Assembly (NCBI GenBank): GCA_963662175.1 | Contig: OY759215.1 | Span: 8,607,079-8,671,078, forward strand | Length of the DNA stretch: 64,000 nucleotides | Reading direction: 5' to 3' | Source: Aradus depressus | Taxonomy: Eukaryota > Arthropoda > Insecta > Hemiptera > Aradidae | Part shown: one piece after another, positions 22,450 to 33,470 of the stretch | Numbering within the stretch: the first letter of the stretch is position 1 | Layout of the letters: each line of letters starts with the position of its first letter | The notes under the pieces: generated by a model | Database searches by the model: none | What the model was told of the DNA's origin: nothing | What the model saw: the letters and a program-made list of their open reading frames with translations, nothing else | Made by a program: the position numbers and the translations under genes

Positions 22450-22527
22450 ATAGAACATAGGGAATTAAAAATGAGGAATTTTTTGGTTAAAAATAAATGT
22501 GTATTTTACAGTTATTTGTCTGTTGTG

Positions 22528-23480
22528 TTAATCAAAGTATGTCCCATCAGAATCTACAACCTTGGCCCATCGATCAGGCAAAACATGGACCCAACGAAAA
22601 AAGAAATCCTGCTCCTCTGAGGCATTCCATTCATTTTTTAACATCATCATAAATATTGAAGGGCTGCTCGAAAAGGGCTGACTGCATGGACCGCAACAAA
22701 TAATAATCTGAAGGAGCAATATCTGGGCAATAAGGCGGCTGCGGTAGAATTTCCCAGTTAACTCCTTGCAAGTAATTTTTCACGGATTTTTTAACATGTG
22801 TTCTGGCATTGTCGTGGAGTAAAATCATCTTTTTATGTCTATTCTCCCATTCCCGTCGCTTTACTTTATTTTTATGCTTTAAACGCATTAATTGCAGTCG
22901 ATACCGGTCACCAGTAATGGGTTCAGATGGTTGCAGTAGCTCATAATAAATTACGCCCTTCTGGTCGCACCAGATACAGAACATTATCTTTGACTCATGG
23001 ATATTCCGTTTTGGCGTCGGTGGACCGGGTTCACCTGACTTCACCCATGCTGGTCTGCGATTCGGATCGTCGTAATAAATCCACTTTTCATCTCCAGTAA
23101 TAATCCGATGCAAAAACCCCTTCCTTTTTTGCCTTTGCAGCAACAATTCACAAATGGTTTTTCGTCGCTCAATGTCCCTCTGTTTTAACTCGTATGGCAC
23201 CCAATTTCCAAGTTTTTGAACCACGTCCATAGCATATAAACGTTTACCAATTGTTGATCGATCAACATTAGATGTATCTGCCTACAAGTGTCTGACATGG
23301 ATTGTCGTTTAGTTATGCTTCCAATTTCGAGTCTTCAAATTGTATTGGCTGCCCTGGATGTTCCTTTCAAATTCATTGTTTTTGAATCTCTTAATATAAA
23401 CCACTTTTCGCAAGTGTTTTGAGAAGGAGCTTTTGTCTTGCATGGAATTGTCGAACAGGTTCCGTTGAAGTATTTGGCAT
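22528..23480 (-). pseudogene. mariner (DD34D) transposase, broken
   Basis: A continuous 199-codon frame (22631-23230) encodes WVPYEL, then HRIITGDEKWIYYDDPNRR, ITGDRYRLQLMRL, LLHDNARTHV and PPYCPDIAPSDYYLLRSMQ. The three catalytic aspartates are in GDEKW, HDNAR and PSDY. The last two have 34 residues between them, the DD34D signature of classical mariner. The C-terminus (LPDRWAKVVDSDGTYF, stop at 22528) is in another frame, so there is a frameshift near 22640-22700. Upstream, the helix-turn-helix half to about 23480 is fragmented by stops (readable start MPNTSTEPVRQFHA). The protein would cut and paste its element at TA sites but is dead here. I could not find convincing TIRs; the nearby 3' LTR ends only 75 bp from the stop. 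Confidence 0.88.
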
Positions 23481-23867
23481 TTTTAACTATTTAACACAGA
23501 TTAAAACTGTATTAAATTAATAATGAAACGTATTATTTTAACGCATAAAACTAGCACACAACAGTTGATGCATCGACACCGACCTAAACACGTAGTTGAC
23601 TTGTACGCATGCGCTACTCATCCCCCTCTCCCTAGTCTCGCTTCTTGGAAAATTTTACGTTACAGAGACAAGATATACTATGTCGGAATTTATTTTTTTA
23701 ACGTCTATTACTCATACTCCCACCCAACAACGATAGTAAACGTTTGCTTCCTATTTTTCAGTGTACTATAACTGAAATATACTCGTAACTGAAATATACT
23801 CGTCGTAAGGTGTATTTTTGAAAACCTTTTATTTAAATATTATTTTTTTATTTTCTAAATAAAATTC
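23481..23867. other. Unassigned sequence
   Basis: The 82-codon frame at 23523-23771 lacks any motif. The mariner 5' TIR should lie in this region but was not recognised. Confidence 0.4.
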
Positions 23868-24090
23868 GGATGGGACGTTAAGCGATGGTTCCGAGCCTGT
23901 ACGATGTCAGGTACTCGTTAAAGACCCTTACCCTAGGTGAATAAAAATTTGGGGTAGGCAAAATTTAGGACTCACATAGTAGAGTCGGGCTCATGTCCAT
24001 CAAAGTGACGAAAGAGCGCTCTAGTAGTAGGCGATATGACCTCGTAGTTAAAGCCCGGGCATGAGTAATAAAACCTAACCTAACCTAACA
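23868..24090 (+). mobile_element. SINE-1, 3' half with CCTAA-type tail
   Basis: It begins in the body (CGGATGGGACGTTAAGCGATG) and ends GAGTAATAAAACCTAACCTA ACCTAACA. The tail is three perfect CCTAA units, the arthropod telomere motif in reverse orientation. Confidence 0.8.
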
Positions 24091-25007
24091 GCATTTAAAA
24101 CCTATCATAGGTTTTATTTAGCAACTGTTGATTAATATCTAGACTTTTTTATAATTACGGAAAACAATATTTGAGATGCTATATCTTTGTGTACTTTGAT
24201 CCTACACCAATTTTAACTAAACTTTAAGTCCGAAATTTCATAAGGAGCATTTTTTATAAGAGACGATTTTTCCATATAGAACCAACCGTTTTTGCATAAA
24301 TCAAACGTATGAAATACTGACATGAAACGCATAACGGTGAACCACCCTACTGGTCTGGCTGAAACTTGCTATAATGCTTTACCACCGGAATTAAGCATAC
24401 GTACTAAGTATTAGCCTTTATTAGAGGGACTGAAAAAGTGATTGGCAGATTTGACGTTTCAACCGTCAAAACCGAATTAATATAAGGTATATAAAAATGG
24501 ACTCAACATGGACAATATGGATCAGACATGAACCCCCCTTCGTTTTGAATCAAATTGTGCCACCGCCCCTATATCAGGGCTTAGAATGCCCTTAAAGGCT
24601 AGAATGACTTTAAACACTTCTTTTTTTCCCCCTATATTTTTTATCTTTTAATTTTTTTCCAATGTTTTATGCTCGCTGTTTTATATCAAAAAATCTCTCT
24701 AGGATAAATGTGATTTAAAAATAATTTAAAGTCAAAAAAAAGATTTTGGGTTTAAAAGTTTAATAATAAATATATAAAAAGTTTAAACTACAATTTCAAA
24801 CGTTTTTATTACATTTTTCCTAGCTTTCTAATATAGAAGCCCCCCTCCGCATCCTCCCTTCCCATTCTTTTTCCTCTGTGTCCCGCTCTCCACATTTTTA
24901 ATCTGGCAACCCTGTTCCCTGTGGGCGGGGGGTGTATTTGTTATCATTAGTGCTGCTGTGGCAAGTGTTCGAATCAGTGACTTGAAGTATTTTATTTTTT
25001 AAAGTCG
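24091..25007. other. Unassigned AT-rich sequence
   Basis: About 900 bp without a frame, tRNA-like promoter or match to the window's families. A G-run (GGGCGGGGGG) lies near 24924. Confidence 0.45.
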
Positions 25008-25395
25008 TCGGTGAATGTACTTCCCCAGAACGAATTAATCGTTCTTCCTTCAAAACCAATCGACACTATTTGGCGAAAAATCAATAGTTGACTCCTGAAT
25101 CATACTGGATGTTGTGTCGATATATATTCATTGCACACGACTTTGAGTTGAGTCCCCCTTCCCTTGGGCCGATTTCGGGGAAAAAATTAGGTTATATCCA
25201 TCGAAAATCAACAGGTGTCGTCTTTATGGCCATCTGGATAAACCTATAAAATTTTCAGCAAATATATTCAGTCTGTCGAGAGTTATCGTGTTCACAAACA
25301 CACTCATACAGACATATTGAAAAATTTCTCTCATTTTTGGAATCAAGGGGTCGTGAAATTGCTATGAAAACTCAAAATATAATTTCTGACCGATT
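25008..25395 (+). repeat. Family R copy, shortened
   Basis: The left end CGGTGAATGTACTTCCCCAG and two modules are readable. The right end is degenerate near 25395. Confidence 0.6.
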
Positions 25396-25639
25396 TACAT
25401 AACTCTTCTTATTATCCTACAGCAATAAACAGTGGGAAAATATGAATAATTTAAAATAGCGGGGATTTGCAGTTGAGACACGAACACTGGAGACTCCCCG
25501 CGTACTCCAAGTTAGTCACACTACAAGTACCTCACCACACAGACCATTACCATGGTTCCTGGGGTTTCAAAGTGAATTGAGCGCGACTGGCAGTCTGGGG
25601 TCTGTGAACACTATAACACACGATGGGATGAATATTAGA

Positions 25640-25960
25640 GATTATAACTCAATATTTTATGTTGATCCAGGACCCAAAAAGGACGACCCTTCTCGATTTT
25701 CAACAAAATCGGCCTAAGGGAAAATAGTATCAGAATAGGGGGATGGCTCAGCTCAGAAATCCTAGTAACTGTCGATGTAACGATTATATCAACATCAACT
25801 TAAGTATGAGGATTTTGAAGTATATACCTATTGAGTAAGACAATAATTATTATTGATTTTCAAACAAATCGATACATTTTTAAAAGGTTTCAGAGGGAGA
25901 GCAAAAACTTAATTGATTCATTCGAGGTGGGGAAGTACATTAGCGGAAATTGACCATTTG
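25640..25960 (-). repeat. Family R copy, 3' part missing
   Basis: The inverted left end TGGGGAAGTACATTAGCGG is at 25929-25948, with one to two modules before it. With the 25008 copy it forms a head-to-head inverted pair. Confidence 0.6.
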
Positions 25961-25974
25961 ACATTTTTTCTGTT

Positions 25975-26105
25975 AACAGTTGTCACTCCAGAGCTGGAGA
26001 GGTTCCAAGGAGGTTAGTAACTGCATGGCAGACAACTGGGGGCTTCACTGCACCACTCCTGTGAAGAGCTTCACAGATTTATCCTGGATCTGCTCCAATA
26101 AATTA
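25975..26105 (-). pseudogene. Non-LTR retrotransposon fragment (post-RT region)
   Basis: The minus strand reads LLEQIQDKSVKLFTGVVQ, a stop, then SPQLSAMQLLTSLEPLQLW. This follows the L..iQ..a.R..tGa..sTP...m pattern found after the RT domain in several LINE clades. The fragment is short, so the clade cannot be given. It runs into family R4 on its right. Confidence 0.45.
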
Positions 26106-26340
26106 GTTACTCAACTGAGAATGATGGGCAGAGATATAATTTTCCACGGAAGTTCACGTTTCAAGGTCCCCTCAATACGTTCTGACCATTTTCGCCAGGA
26201 TTTCTATCTGTGCTTTGTGAGTATGTAATTGAAAATGTATGAGCACTCTTGCTCAAAACTATTGTACCAATGAACTTGAAATTTGAAATAAAAGATGACC
26301 ATATGCTTACGTCGATTTTGACAGAAATTGGACGAAAATG
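26106..26340 (+). repeat. Family R4 module
   Basis: It contains TTCAAGGTCCCCTCAATACG, TTCTGACCATTTTCGCCAGG and GAACTTGAAATTTGAAATAA, paralleling the 62.1 kb copy. Confidence 0.45.
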
Positions 26341-26354
26341 AAGACCACTTGTAC

Positions 26355-26590
26355 TAGTTATTGTGACTCATGTCCATGCTTTAACTACGAGAGCGCTTTT
26401 TCGTCGCTCTGGTTGACATTACCCCGACACTACTGTGAGAGCCCTAAAGTTTGCCTTTGGGAGGGTGGAGGGGGGGTTTCTTTAATGGGACCTGACAACG
26501 TACAGGCACGGGACCATCGCTTATTGTCTCATCCGAAGGATGGCGTGCTCAAGGTTTTTTCTTTATCTCCTAGATAAAACAAAAAAGGCT
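26355..26590 (-). mobile_element. SINE-1, diverged
   Basis: The body is recognisable (GGGACCATCGCTTATTGTC, AGAGCGCTTTTTCGTCGCTC). The tRNA head is missing and a G-rich run has grown near 26463-26478. Confidence 0.7.
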
Positions 26591-26999
26591 TAGATACCGC
26601 TTATAGCTTATATTAGTCAAAAATCTCTTCAAATAAAAGATATAGAGAAAACTGAAATGCAACTTAAATGAAATACCCATCCCTCGTTTGCGAGATTCGT
26701 GCAGAAAATTGTCTTAAATAACGTTTCGAAATCAATTTTTTTATACGTTTGCTTGATTTACGCTTAAACGGTTATTTCAATAAATTTTCATTTTACCAAA
26801 ATGCCCTTAAATTTGAGATAACAGCAATACTATCTAAGTTATAGAGCTCCAAAGAATGTACAATTAATTGTAAGATAAAAACAGTTACAATGTTTACAAT
26901 TATTGTAAATTATTTTTACAATTACACGGATCACTTCTTATGCACATTTATAAATTCATTAATCGATAAATAGATACACTTTTATTGCACAAAAGATTA
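26591..26999. other. Unassigned AT-rich sequence
   Basis: No gene or recognised repeat. Confidence 0.4.
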
Positions 27000-27640
27000 C
27001 AATCTAATTATTTATTCTTTTTTCTCTCTCTTTTTTGTCTTTGTAGTTCTCTATTTTTACTGTATTTCTTTTATCATATTTCCTAAATTATTCTATCATA
27101 ATCAATATTATTCCTTTTTTGTTCATTTTACACATTTATATATTTTTATCATGCATTTATTTATTTTTATCTTATCTTATTTTGATTATTTTTATTTTTC
27201 TTCTCTCTCCTCACTTCTCTATCTAGCCTCTACTCTCTAAAATTAATTTTATTTCAAACCTTGTCTGGGCATCCTCCCTTCTCTTTTATAATCAACCATC
27301 ATAGTATTATGCTCGGTCGATTTTTATAATCAATTTAATTTTTTTCCTAGTTATATAGTTTTTCTTTTTTACATATTCATATAGATACTTGTATTATATT
27401 TTTTTTTATCATAATGAAATTGTTAATTTTGTGTTTTTTCCTGTTAATCTTTTGTTTATCTATTTTTTTAATTATATAGTTTTTCTCCAATGTAGCACTA
27501 ATTTTATTTACCTATCTTTTTATTTCTTTGTACTGATACTATATTTTATTGTTTCCTGTTCTTTACTCTGTCTGGATGTATTTATTCTTAGGGGACCTCG
27601 TTCCCAGAATAATGAAATTTCTTTTCATTTCATTTCAACC
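27000..27640 (+). repeat. T-rich LINE 3' UTR with hairpin-type end
   Basis: Strongly T-rich sequence leads into GGATGTATTTATTCTTAGGG, GACCTCGTTCCCAGAATAAT and the tail TTTCATTTCATTTCAA, the same end as at 7190-7350. The 109-codon F-rich frame here is an artefact of composition. Confidence 0.55.
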
Positions 27641-27653
27641 TTTATCGCAATGT

Positions 27654-27654
27654 G

Positions 27655-27685
<31 letters not shown>

Positions 27686-27905
27686 ATAAATATTCTTATA
27701 GTTAAGTATATAAAATAAAAAATCTCTATATAAAGAATTGTACATAATAATAAGCAATATTGCAACTAAAAAGATACCAATAATATTGAAATAGTAAAAA
27801 ATGGACATGCTCTTTAATATAAATATTACAAGCAACCAGGATAAAAGAAACAATTCAAAAAAAAATTTACTAAACGCTCTACTTTTTTCCCGAAATTTGG
27901 GTAAA
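27654..27905 (-). repeat. Poly(A)-ended retroelement tail
   Basis: A T27 run is followed by ACAAAATAAAT and a segment shared with 52231-52530 (AAAAAGATACCAATAATATTG, ATGGACATGCTCTTTA). Two independent copies starting with poly(T) suggest the 3' end of one non-LTR family on the minus strand. It abuts the tail of the oppositely oriented LINE at 27640. Confidence 0.5.
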
Positions 27906-28379
27906 TTCAAAACGATATTATCTCAAAAAGCCACATAACAAAGGAAGTCGAGTTGACGGAACATTTTTTTTTTTTAACTTTAAAGCTTTCAGTTTGTAAA
28001 TTGAGAATACCTGGAATAAACAAGGGAAGAGAACAGTAACTCACCATAAAGAATACTTTCATTTAGAGCTCTCGTTTCCCTCAGAGATGATAAAATATTC
28101 ATTCGTCTTGATGAATCCTAGAATTTTCCAACCAGCCTCAGGGCGCGTAAGGTTTCTCAGAAAGTTGGCATACAACCAACACTTTTGATTATAGACACAA
28201 CGAATATACAACGTCTATATAGACTACATCCTTGTCTATACCGTTCAGCCTACTGAGTCTAGCCATCCGGAAACCGCACTGTTGCGAATGGTGTCAAATT
28301 TCTTGTTTTTTATAAAGAAAAATGTATATATTTATATAATATATATTAAAAAAGATATATATAGGTACATAAATTCGAG
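27906..28379. other. Unassigned sequence
   Basis: No gene recognised. A T12 run lies near 27964 and A/T repeats near 28330-28365. Confidence 0.4.
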
Positions 28380-28541
28380 AGCGCCGGTAGCTCAGATGTA
28401 CCATGCCTACAGAGCTCAAGATCGTGAGTTCGAAACCTTAAGATTTTTTATTTTTTATGTGAAAAAACCTTGAGCACCCTTCAGATGAGACGTTAAGCGA
28501 TGATCTCGAGAATGTGTGATGTCAAGTACTCGTTAAAGACG
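28380..28541 (+). mobile_element. SINE-1 head fragment
   Basis: It keeps the A-box GTAGCTCAGATG and B-box AGTTCGAAACC region and the first part of the body, and ends at CTCGTTAAAGACGC. It is the complement of the many tail-only copies. Confidence 0.75.
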
Positions 28542-28935
28542 CAAAATTAATTTTTCTCCACATAATTAATTACTTTTCAAATAATTAGCCATTTTTAGGG
28601 GGTGTCTCATTCCCAAATATCAGGGTAAAAGTATATAAAACAAAGTACGTTGATGACAAGTTAAGTGCCCAGACGAGGAGTGGATCAAGCCCTTTTAAAG
28701 GGAACTTAGCAGAGTAAGACAGACTTAACTCAGACTAGGCGAGAGAGGATTATCTGGGGTATGTGTCTTTCAAGATCTAGGTTACCAAAAAACGACGTTT
28801 CTCGACAGGACTGTCACAAAGCACAAAATCTCGACGTAATGAATAAGCGTTCACGCAATAAAAGACATCTACTCCATTAATACAGACTTCCAACTTCTGT
28901 GTCTACAAGTTATTCACTCTACAGAAACTCTTTAT
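28542..28935. other. Unassigned sequence
   Basis: The phrase TTTTCAAATAATTAGCCAT is echoed near 29326-29345, hinting at a shared old repeat. No gene. Confidence 0.4.
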
Positions 28936-29146
28936 TTGAGACCGCGGTGGTCGTATAGAGCGAAAGGATTTGGTCGCATGGTCCCAACACGTTTGGGGGT
29001 TCTCGAATCCCGTTCGGGTGAGAATTTTATTTCATAGATAGAACTCCCTCCCAGGACCATGAATGATGTGTAAGTAACCAATAACACCGTTATAGCGTCA
29101 TGACTATAATGCAACGAATAAAAGGCCAAAAAAAACAAAAACATTT
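28936..29146 (+). mobile_element. SINE-2 copy, diverged
   Basis: The head is GAGACCGCGGTGGTCGTATA with a B box TTCTCGAATCCCG carrying an inserted base. The body AGAACTCCCTCCCAGGACC and the end AAAGGCCAAAAAAAAC are intact. Confidence 0.75.
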
Positions 29147-29369
29147 TTACTAATTACAATTGCACACATGATCAGTTCAGTCTCAAAGAAAGTTGACCAA
29201 CTCAAAATGTGAACCCTGTACATTGTTCATAAATTCCATATTGAGATTTTACAGCAATTTTATATTGAATAAACCAAAGCAAACATCAGTCGCAACAAAA
29301 TTAATGTTTCCCCACACAGTTACTTATTTTTCAATTAATTAGCCATATTCAGATAGCCAATATTCAACA

Positions 29370-29545
29370 GGTGACTTACATAGATACTCCTAAATACTCA
29401 TATTAAATTTCATGTCGATACATTCACTATATCGGCAGCTATTATGGTTTTTGTATTGAGACATCTTCTGCTCCCCCGTCTCTTCTACGATTCCGCTGAA
29501 AATGACTAAATGTCGTTCTTATGGGGTTTTGAATTCACATATTGT
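29370..29545 (+). repeat. Family R fragment
   Basis: CCAATATTCAACAGGTGACT through one module (GTCGATACATTCACTATATC, GGCAGCTATTATGG). Both ends are missing. Confidence 0.5.
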
Positions 29546-30486
29546 TGATTTATATTTTATACTTAAATAAAACAACTGGCTTTACAAATAACAAAATATG
29601 AAAAGACTTTATTTTAATTAACACAAGCTTCGTCTAACAAGTAACAGCTAATAACCTTCTGGCGAAAGGTGTCCAGTGTTGCCACCTGCCACCTTTTTTT
29701 TTTTCTTCTTCAAATAATCAATAAAACATCAATACAACACAATCAAACACACAAATACGTAGGACTTATTACAAATAAAATAACTATTAAGCACATTTCA
29801 GAAGATTATTGCAACTGCTTGAATTTCTTAATGAAAATCACATTACATCTTAATATTTTTTCTGATCCTACCCTCACCAAATAAGAAAGAGGAACATTTT
29901 CAAATTTCTTAACGTCACTTCCCACAACTTTTATCAATATTGTGAGCAGGACAAGGAGGAGGGCAGAACAAACTGTATTCAACTGGATGCCATTGTGCGG
30001 ACATTGTTTGAACTAAATTAAGGAAACTTGGAGTACAGCCACTAGACTAAATTTATTAAATCATTTTTCAAAAGCGCTAAAATTTGAGTTGTATTGACCG
30101 ATTTGAGTGAAACAAACTTTGACCTGATCGTCTATTTGAATAATTTTGTTTATTATAAAGATCATGCCTAAAAATTAAAGCTTAATATTTAGATTTCTTT
30201 GGATGCCACTTGTTTATATTATCATCATTGGTATTCATCTTGGAAGCTTCATAAACAAAATTCCTTCCATTGGTAACATTAAGATGGTAATAAATTTTCA
30301 TTAAATTCTTATTATTAAATACATTCTTGGAATTCCCAAATGAAATTAGGAAATTAACCGTTTAGAGCCAAAAGCAAATCCTGATAACATTTTATTTTAT
30401 TTTTTTCTGATGTATTACATTCTTATTCTTTAACATAATAGATTCCAAAAAAAATAAGTTATTAATTTTCAAGGTGTTTTTTAAGT
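29546..30486. other. Unassigned AT-rich sequence
   Basis: Nearly 950 bp with no supported gene. The 71-codon frame at 29669-29884 has no motif. Confidence 0.45.
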
Positions 30487-30570
30487 GGGAAATTGAACTG
30501 AAATGAAATGAAAATAAATTTTATCTGGGACCGAGGTCCCCTAAGAATAAATACTAAATTGAAAAAGGAA
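30487..30570 (-). repeat. Hairpin-tailed LINE 3' tip
   Basis: The minus strand reads TTAGGGGACCTCGGTCCCAG with ATAAAATTTATTTTCATTTC. The inverted repeat GGGACC-GA-GGTCCC is at 30527-30540. It is severely 5'-truncated. Confidence 0.55.
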
Positions 30571-30869
30571 ATTGGTCTCTAAGGAAAACATCAAACAATA
30601 TTTTTATTAAACAATCACATACACTCTAGTTCATATTTTCTTAATTCAATTTTTTAATATTATACTATTCATAAATAAAATTAAAAAATAACAGTACTTT
30701 CTTATACCTACCACTTGTGTACAGCTCACTCTTCCCCCCTCCATCATTTCTAATTCATTTCATAAGAATATTCCTTAAGGGCGCTAGAACTTTCTTCGTT
30801 TTGGTCCTATCTCAAATCTTATGACACGTCAGGGATTGGGAATTTATTTAGGGCCCAAAATAAAGTGGT

Positions 30870-31045
30870 CTTACTCTTCGACCGGTTTCGGTCAAAATCT
30901 AATCAGATCTAAGTAAGCACATGTGAAAGTTAAAGTTCATAGCTACAATCGTTACCCAGTTCTAATCACATACACAGACATCATCTCAAAAAGATTATCA
31001 AAACGTATTCAGAGGACCTTCAATCGTGAAAATACGTTAATCGTC
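30870..31045 (-). repeat. Family R4 module
   Basis: The minus strand carries GAAGGTCCTCTGAATACG, TTTTGATAATCTTTTTGAG, ATGATGTCTGTGTATG and ACGATTGTAGCTATGAAC, as in the other R4 copies. Confidence 0.45.
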
Positions 31046-31104
31046 GATCTCAAACTCTAGCATGATTACAATAGATACTTTATTTTCGAATAGGAAGTAA
31101 AAAT

Positions 31105-31260
31105 CGATTTCAATCGCAGGCAATGTACTTACCAAGGTCGAAATATTTGTAATGAAATACGTTATCGACTGCTGAATCCAAATATAAAATTTCGGGTCGA
31201 TATATTCATTATATTGCAATTTACTTTTGGTTAAGTAGTTAGGCCGCCCTCTCTAAAGTC
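31105..31260 (+). repeat. Degenerate family R fragment
   Basis: GGCAATGTACTTACCAAGG and TCGGGTCGATATATTCATTA retain the left end and one module. Confidence 0.4.
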
Positions 31261-31672
31261 TCCTCCATTTTACCTATAAAGTGCTAAATCTACATACAAT
31301 GTATAGTGTCCCGATTAGCCGTGGTAATTATGAGGACGTAAAGAACGAATAAAGCAAAATCAAGGTTAAGTTCGTTGTTTTAAGAATTTAGGCTAATGAG
31401 GTAAAATTACAAAAAAAAAAGAAGGTAAGAAAAATTAATGGAACGTTAATACTGGAAACTTCCTTTGAGTTGGAAAGTATGGCCTCGCTAATCTTCATCG
31501 GATAATTACGCCATTCATTCCTTCATTTCTTGTAATGGTAGTTTTATACATTTTAACTTCCTTCATCTATGTTATTGATGTTGACATTTTTTATCGGCTT
31601 GAAAATACTCTGGTTAAGCCGCAACATGTTGAACCGCCCCCAGGAAAATGGAACTAGATCGTAGTTCCAAAT

Positions 31673-31866
31673 GTTAGTAATTGTGACTCATATCATGTGA
31701 GTTCTTGATTTTGCCTATATAGGTGTATTCACCTAGGATAGGGGTCTTTAACGAGCACTGACACCGCACATACTCTGGAACATCGCTTAACGTTCCATCC
31801 GAAGCCGAAGGGTCTCGGCTGGGTTTCAGTAAACAAACACGCTACCACTGAGCTAATGGCGCCAAC
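31673..31866 (-). mobile_element. SINE-1, internally deleted
   Basis: Head (GGCGCCATTAGCTCAGTGGTA on the minus strand) and tail are both present. Much of the middle is missing, including most of the B-box arm. Confidence 0.7.
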
Positions 31867-32189
31867 CAGTTTCAAATTTCACTGTAATTGGGTGTATAGC
31901 TCAAAGTTAGTTTAGGATTCAGCCTGGAGGAAAGGATACATAAAATATTTTTCATTTGCTTTTTATGAAAGCCATATTTTCTTTATTTTCTCAATACCAG
32001 CCATTTACAAATGACATTATTACGGTTATTTTTTCATCTTTTAACCCTTTGCCCTGGCAATATAATAATCCTGAGCGCCCTCTGGCCTAACACATGCAGG
32101 AACGAATTGAACAGTCGTCTACCATGTTATATTTCATGGACGTTTTTTTTATAAATTCGCAAAAAATTCTCTTATTTTTCCTCCCTTCC

Positions 32190-32303
32190 AACCGTGACGT
32201 TCCAACAGTTGTTGACGTGCAACAACCAGCAAACATGCAGGCACAGGAGCAGGTGCATAGCTTGCACAGCTTGAGAGAGGAGGCCAACCCAGTGGACTGT
32301 GTA
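32190..32303 (+). other. GC-richer coding-like stretch of unknown origin
   Basis: One frame reads without stops, with ordinary composition (NRDVPTVVDVQQPANMQAQE, HSLHSLREEANPVDCV), and is preceded by a pyrimidine run. It stops being distinct where the family R copy begins at about 32303. It matches no domain I know and could be a captured exon fragment or chance. Confidence 0.25.
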
Positions 32304-32650
32304 CGTCAATTAAGAGTTCGCTCTCCCTCTAAAACCAGTCGATCTTTTTGTCTATAAATCATTAGTTGACTTCACAGGGGCTTCTTTCTTCATACCTAAT
32401 TTTGTGTCGATACATTGCTTTCATTGTCAGTTATTAGAGTTTTTTCGACACTCCCCCTCCTTCTGCCGAATTTTAGTAATTCTGCTTTATATCGGGAGTT
32501 ATCGTGTTCACAGACACTCACAAACGAACAGATTTTTTTTTTTTTCAATTTTGGAATTAAGGGTTCGGAAAACATGAAATTCCTGTGAAAACTCAACATC
32601 GAATTTCAGACAGATTACATAACTTCCTCTCTACCCAGTATAAGCCGGGT
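32303..32650 (+). repeat. Family R copy, left tip missing
   Basis: It starts inside the unit at TCGCTCTCCCTCTAAAACCA and ends TAAGCCGGGTAAATAAAAA, a degraded form of the right terminus. Confidence 0.6.
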
Positions 32651-32766
32651 AAATAAAAATAGTTTTCCTGAAAATTAAATGATAATTTCTTTGTACGCAG
32701 TGCGTAGCCCAATTGGGAACATTGGTATCTAAAAGTTAAGATTGAGATCATGCCTCAAATAAGCTA

Positions 32767-33034
32767 AACAAAGAGCCTTTGCGGACCGCCCCCCAGTTTG
32801 CGGCTAAAATTAGACGACGCCTCCGCCAAGTCCAACAAAGAGCCTTTGCGGACCGCCCCCCAGTTTGCGGCTAAAATTAGACGACGCCTCCGCCAAGTCC
32901 AACAAAGAGCCTTTGCGGACCGCCCCCCAGTTTGCGGCTAAAATTAGACGACGCCTCCGCCAAGTCCAACAAAGAGCCTTTGCGGACCGCCCCCCAGTTT
33001 GCGGCTAAAATTAGACGACGCCTCCGCCAAGTCC
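32767..33034. repeat. Perfect 4 x 67-bp GC-rich tandem array
   Basis: Four units of exactly 67 bp start at 32767, 32834, 32901 and 32968 (AACAAAGAGCCTTTGCGG...CCGCCAAGTCC). I saw no differences between them. The unit is much richer in G and C than its surroundings and contains CCGCCCCCCAGTTTGCGGC. No ORF of note. Confidence 0.9.
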
Positions 33035-33186
33035 AACATAATTACAACAAGGTTGATTGGAATATTTGAAGTTATAGTTTGCTCCGCTGCAGCGCCACTC
33101 CCGACAATGATTTTCAGTTTTGCTTTTCTCAGTTAGGAATATATTTAATTTTAATTTATATTTATTTATTCACGATTTCGTAGTTC

Positions 33187-33366
33187 GGCCGCCGTCCTTC
33201 AGAAAGGGGATTAAGCGATGGTCCTGAGCCTATACGACGTCAGATACTCTTTAAAAGACCCCTTGCACAAAGTGAATAAACCTGCCAAGGCAACATTCAG
33301 TACTCCTAAAGAGTCGGCCACCAGAGCGACAAAAGAGAGCTCCGGTAGTAGGCGATATGACATCAT
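33187..33366 (+). mobile_element. SINE-1 tail-side fragment
   Basis: It runs from GCCGCCGTCCTTCAGAAAG to GGCGATATGACATCATAAAAAC. Head and tetranucleotide tail are both lacking. Confidence 0.7.
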
Positions 33367-33470
33367 AAAAACAATTTATTTATTTTTTAAATTTCTTATG
33401 TTTTATTTCTTTTTACTTGATATTACTACTTATTATTATTATACGTTATACTAAATATTAACATAGTTAG

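Larger units (their letters stand above)
15514..22453 (+). mobile_element. Complete young gag-only LTR retrotransposon (non-autonomous)
   Basis: Two direct repeats of 1507 and 1506 bp start TGTAATATAAACAAGCCC and end AACCTTTCA, i.e. TG...CA. They flank 3.9 kb of internal sequence. A 4-bp target duplication ATAG lies at 15514-15517 and 22450-22453. The LTRs align with a constant offset of 5426 bp until a one-base difference in the A-run near the 3' end; I noticed no other difference by eye. The insertion is therefore very recent. The internal part has a PBS-like site, one coiled-coil-rich gag-like frame and a purine-rich tract, but no protease, RT, RNase H or integrase motif. Such gag-only or non-coding elements are known as TR-GAG or LARD types and move with enzymes from a related autonomous element. 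Superfamily is not determined; a 4-bp duplication is compatible with Gypsy or BEL-like integrases. Confidence 0.92.

Noticed and set aside
27389..27718. 109-codon F-rich transmembrane-like frame
   Set aside because: It is a T-rich LINE 3' UTR running into a poly(T) tract; composition alone gives the hydrophobic pattern.
32040..32110. TTTTAACCCTTTGCCCTGG as a piggyBac/TTAA element end (also TTTAACCCTTTGCGTTCC at 45602)
   Set aside because: No matching inverted end with TTAA was found for either site; possible but unsupported.
32767..33034. CRISPR-like array
   Set aside because: Repeats are directly contiguous with no unique spacers, and the DNA is eukaryotic.
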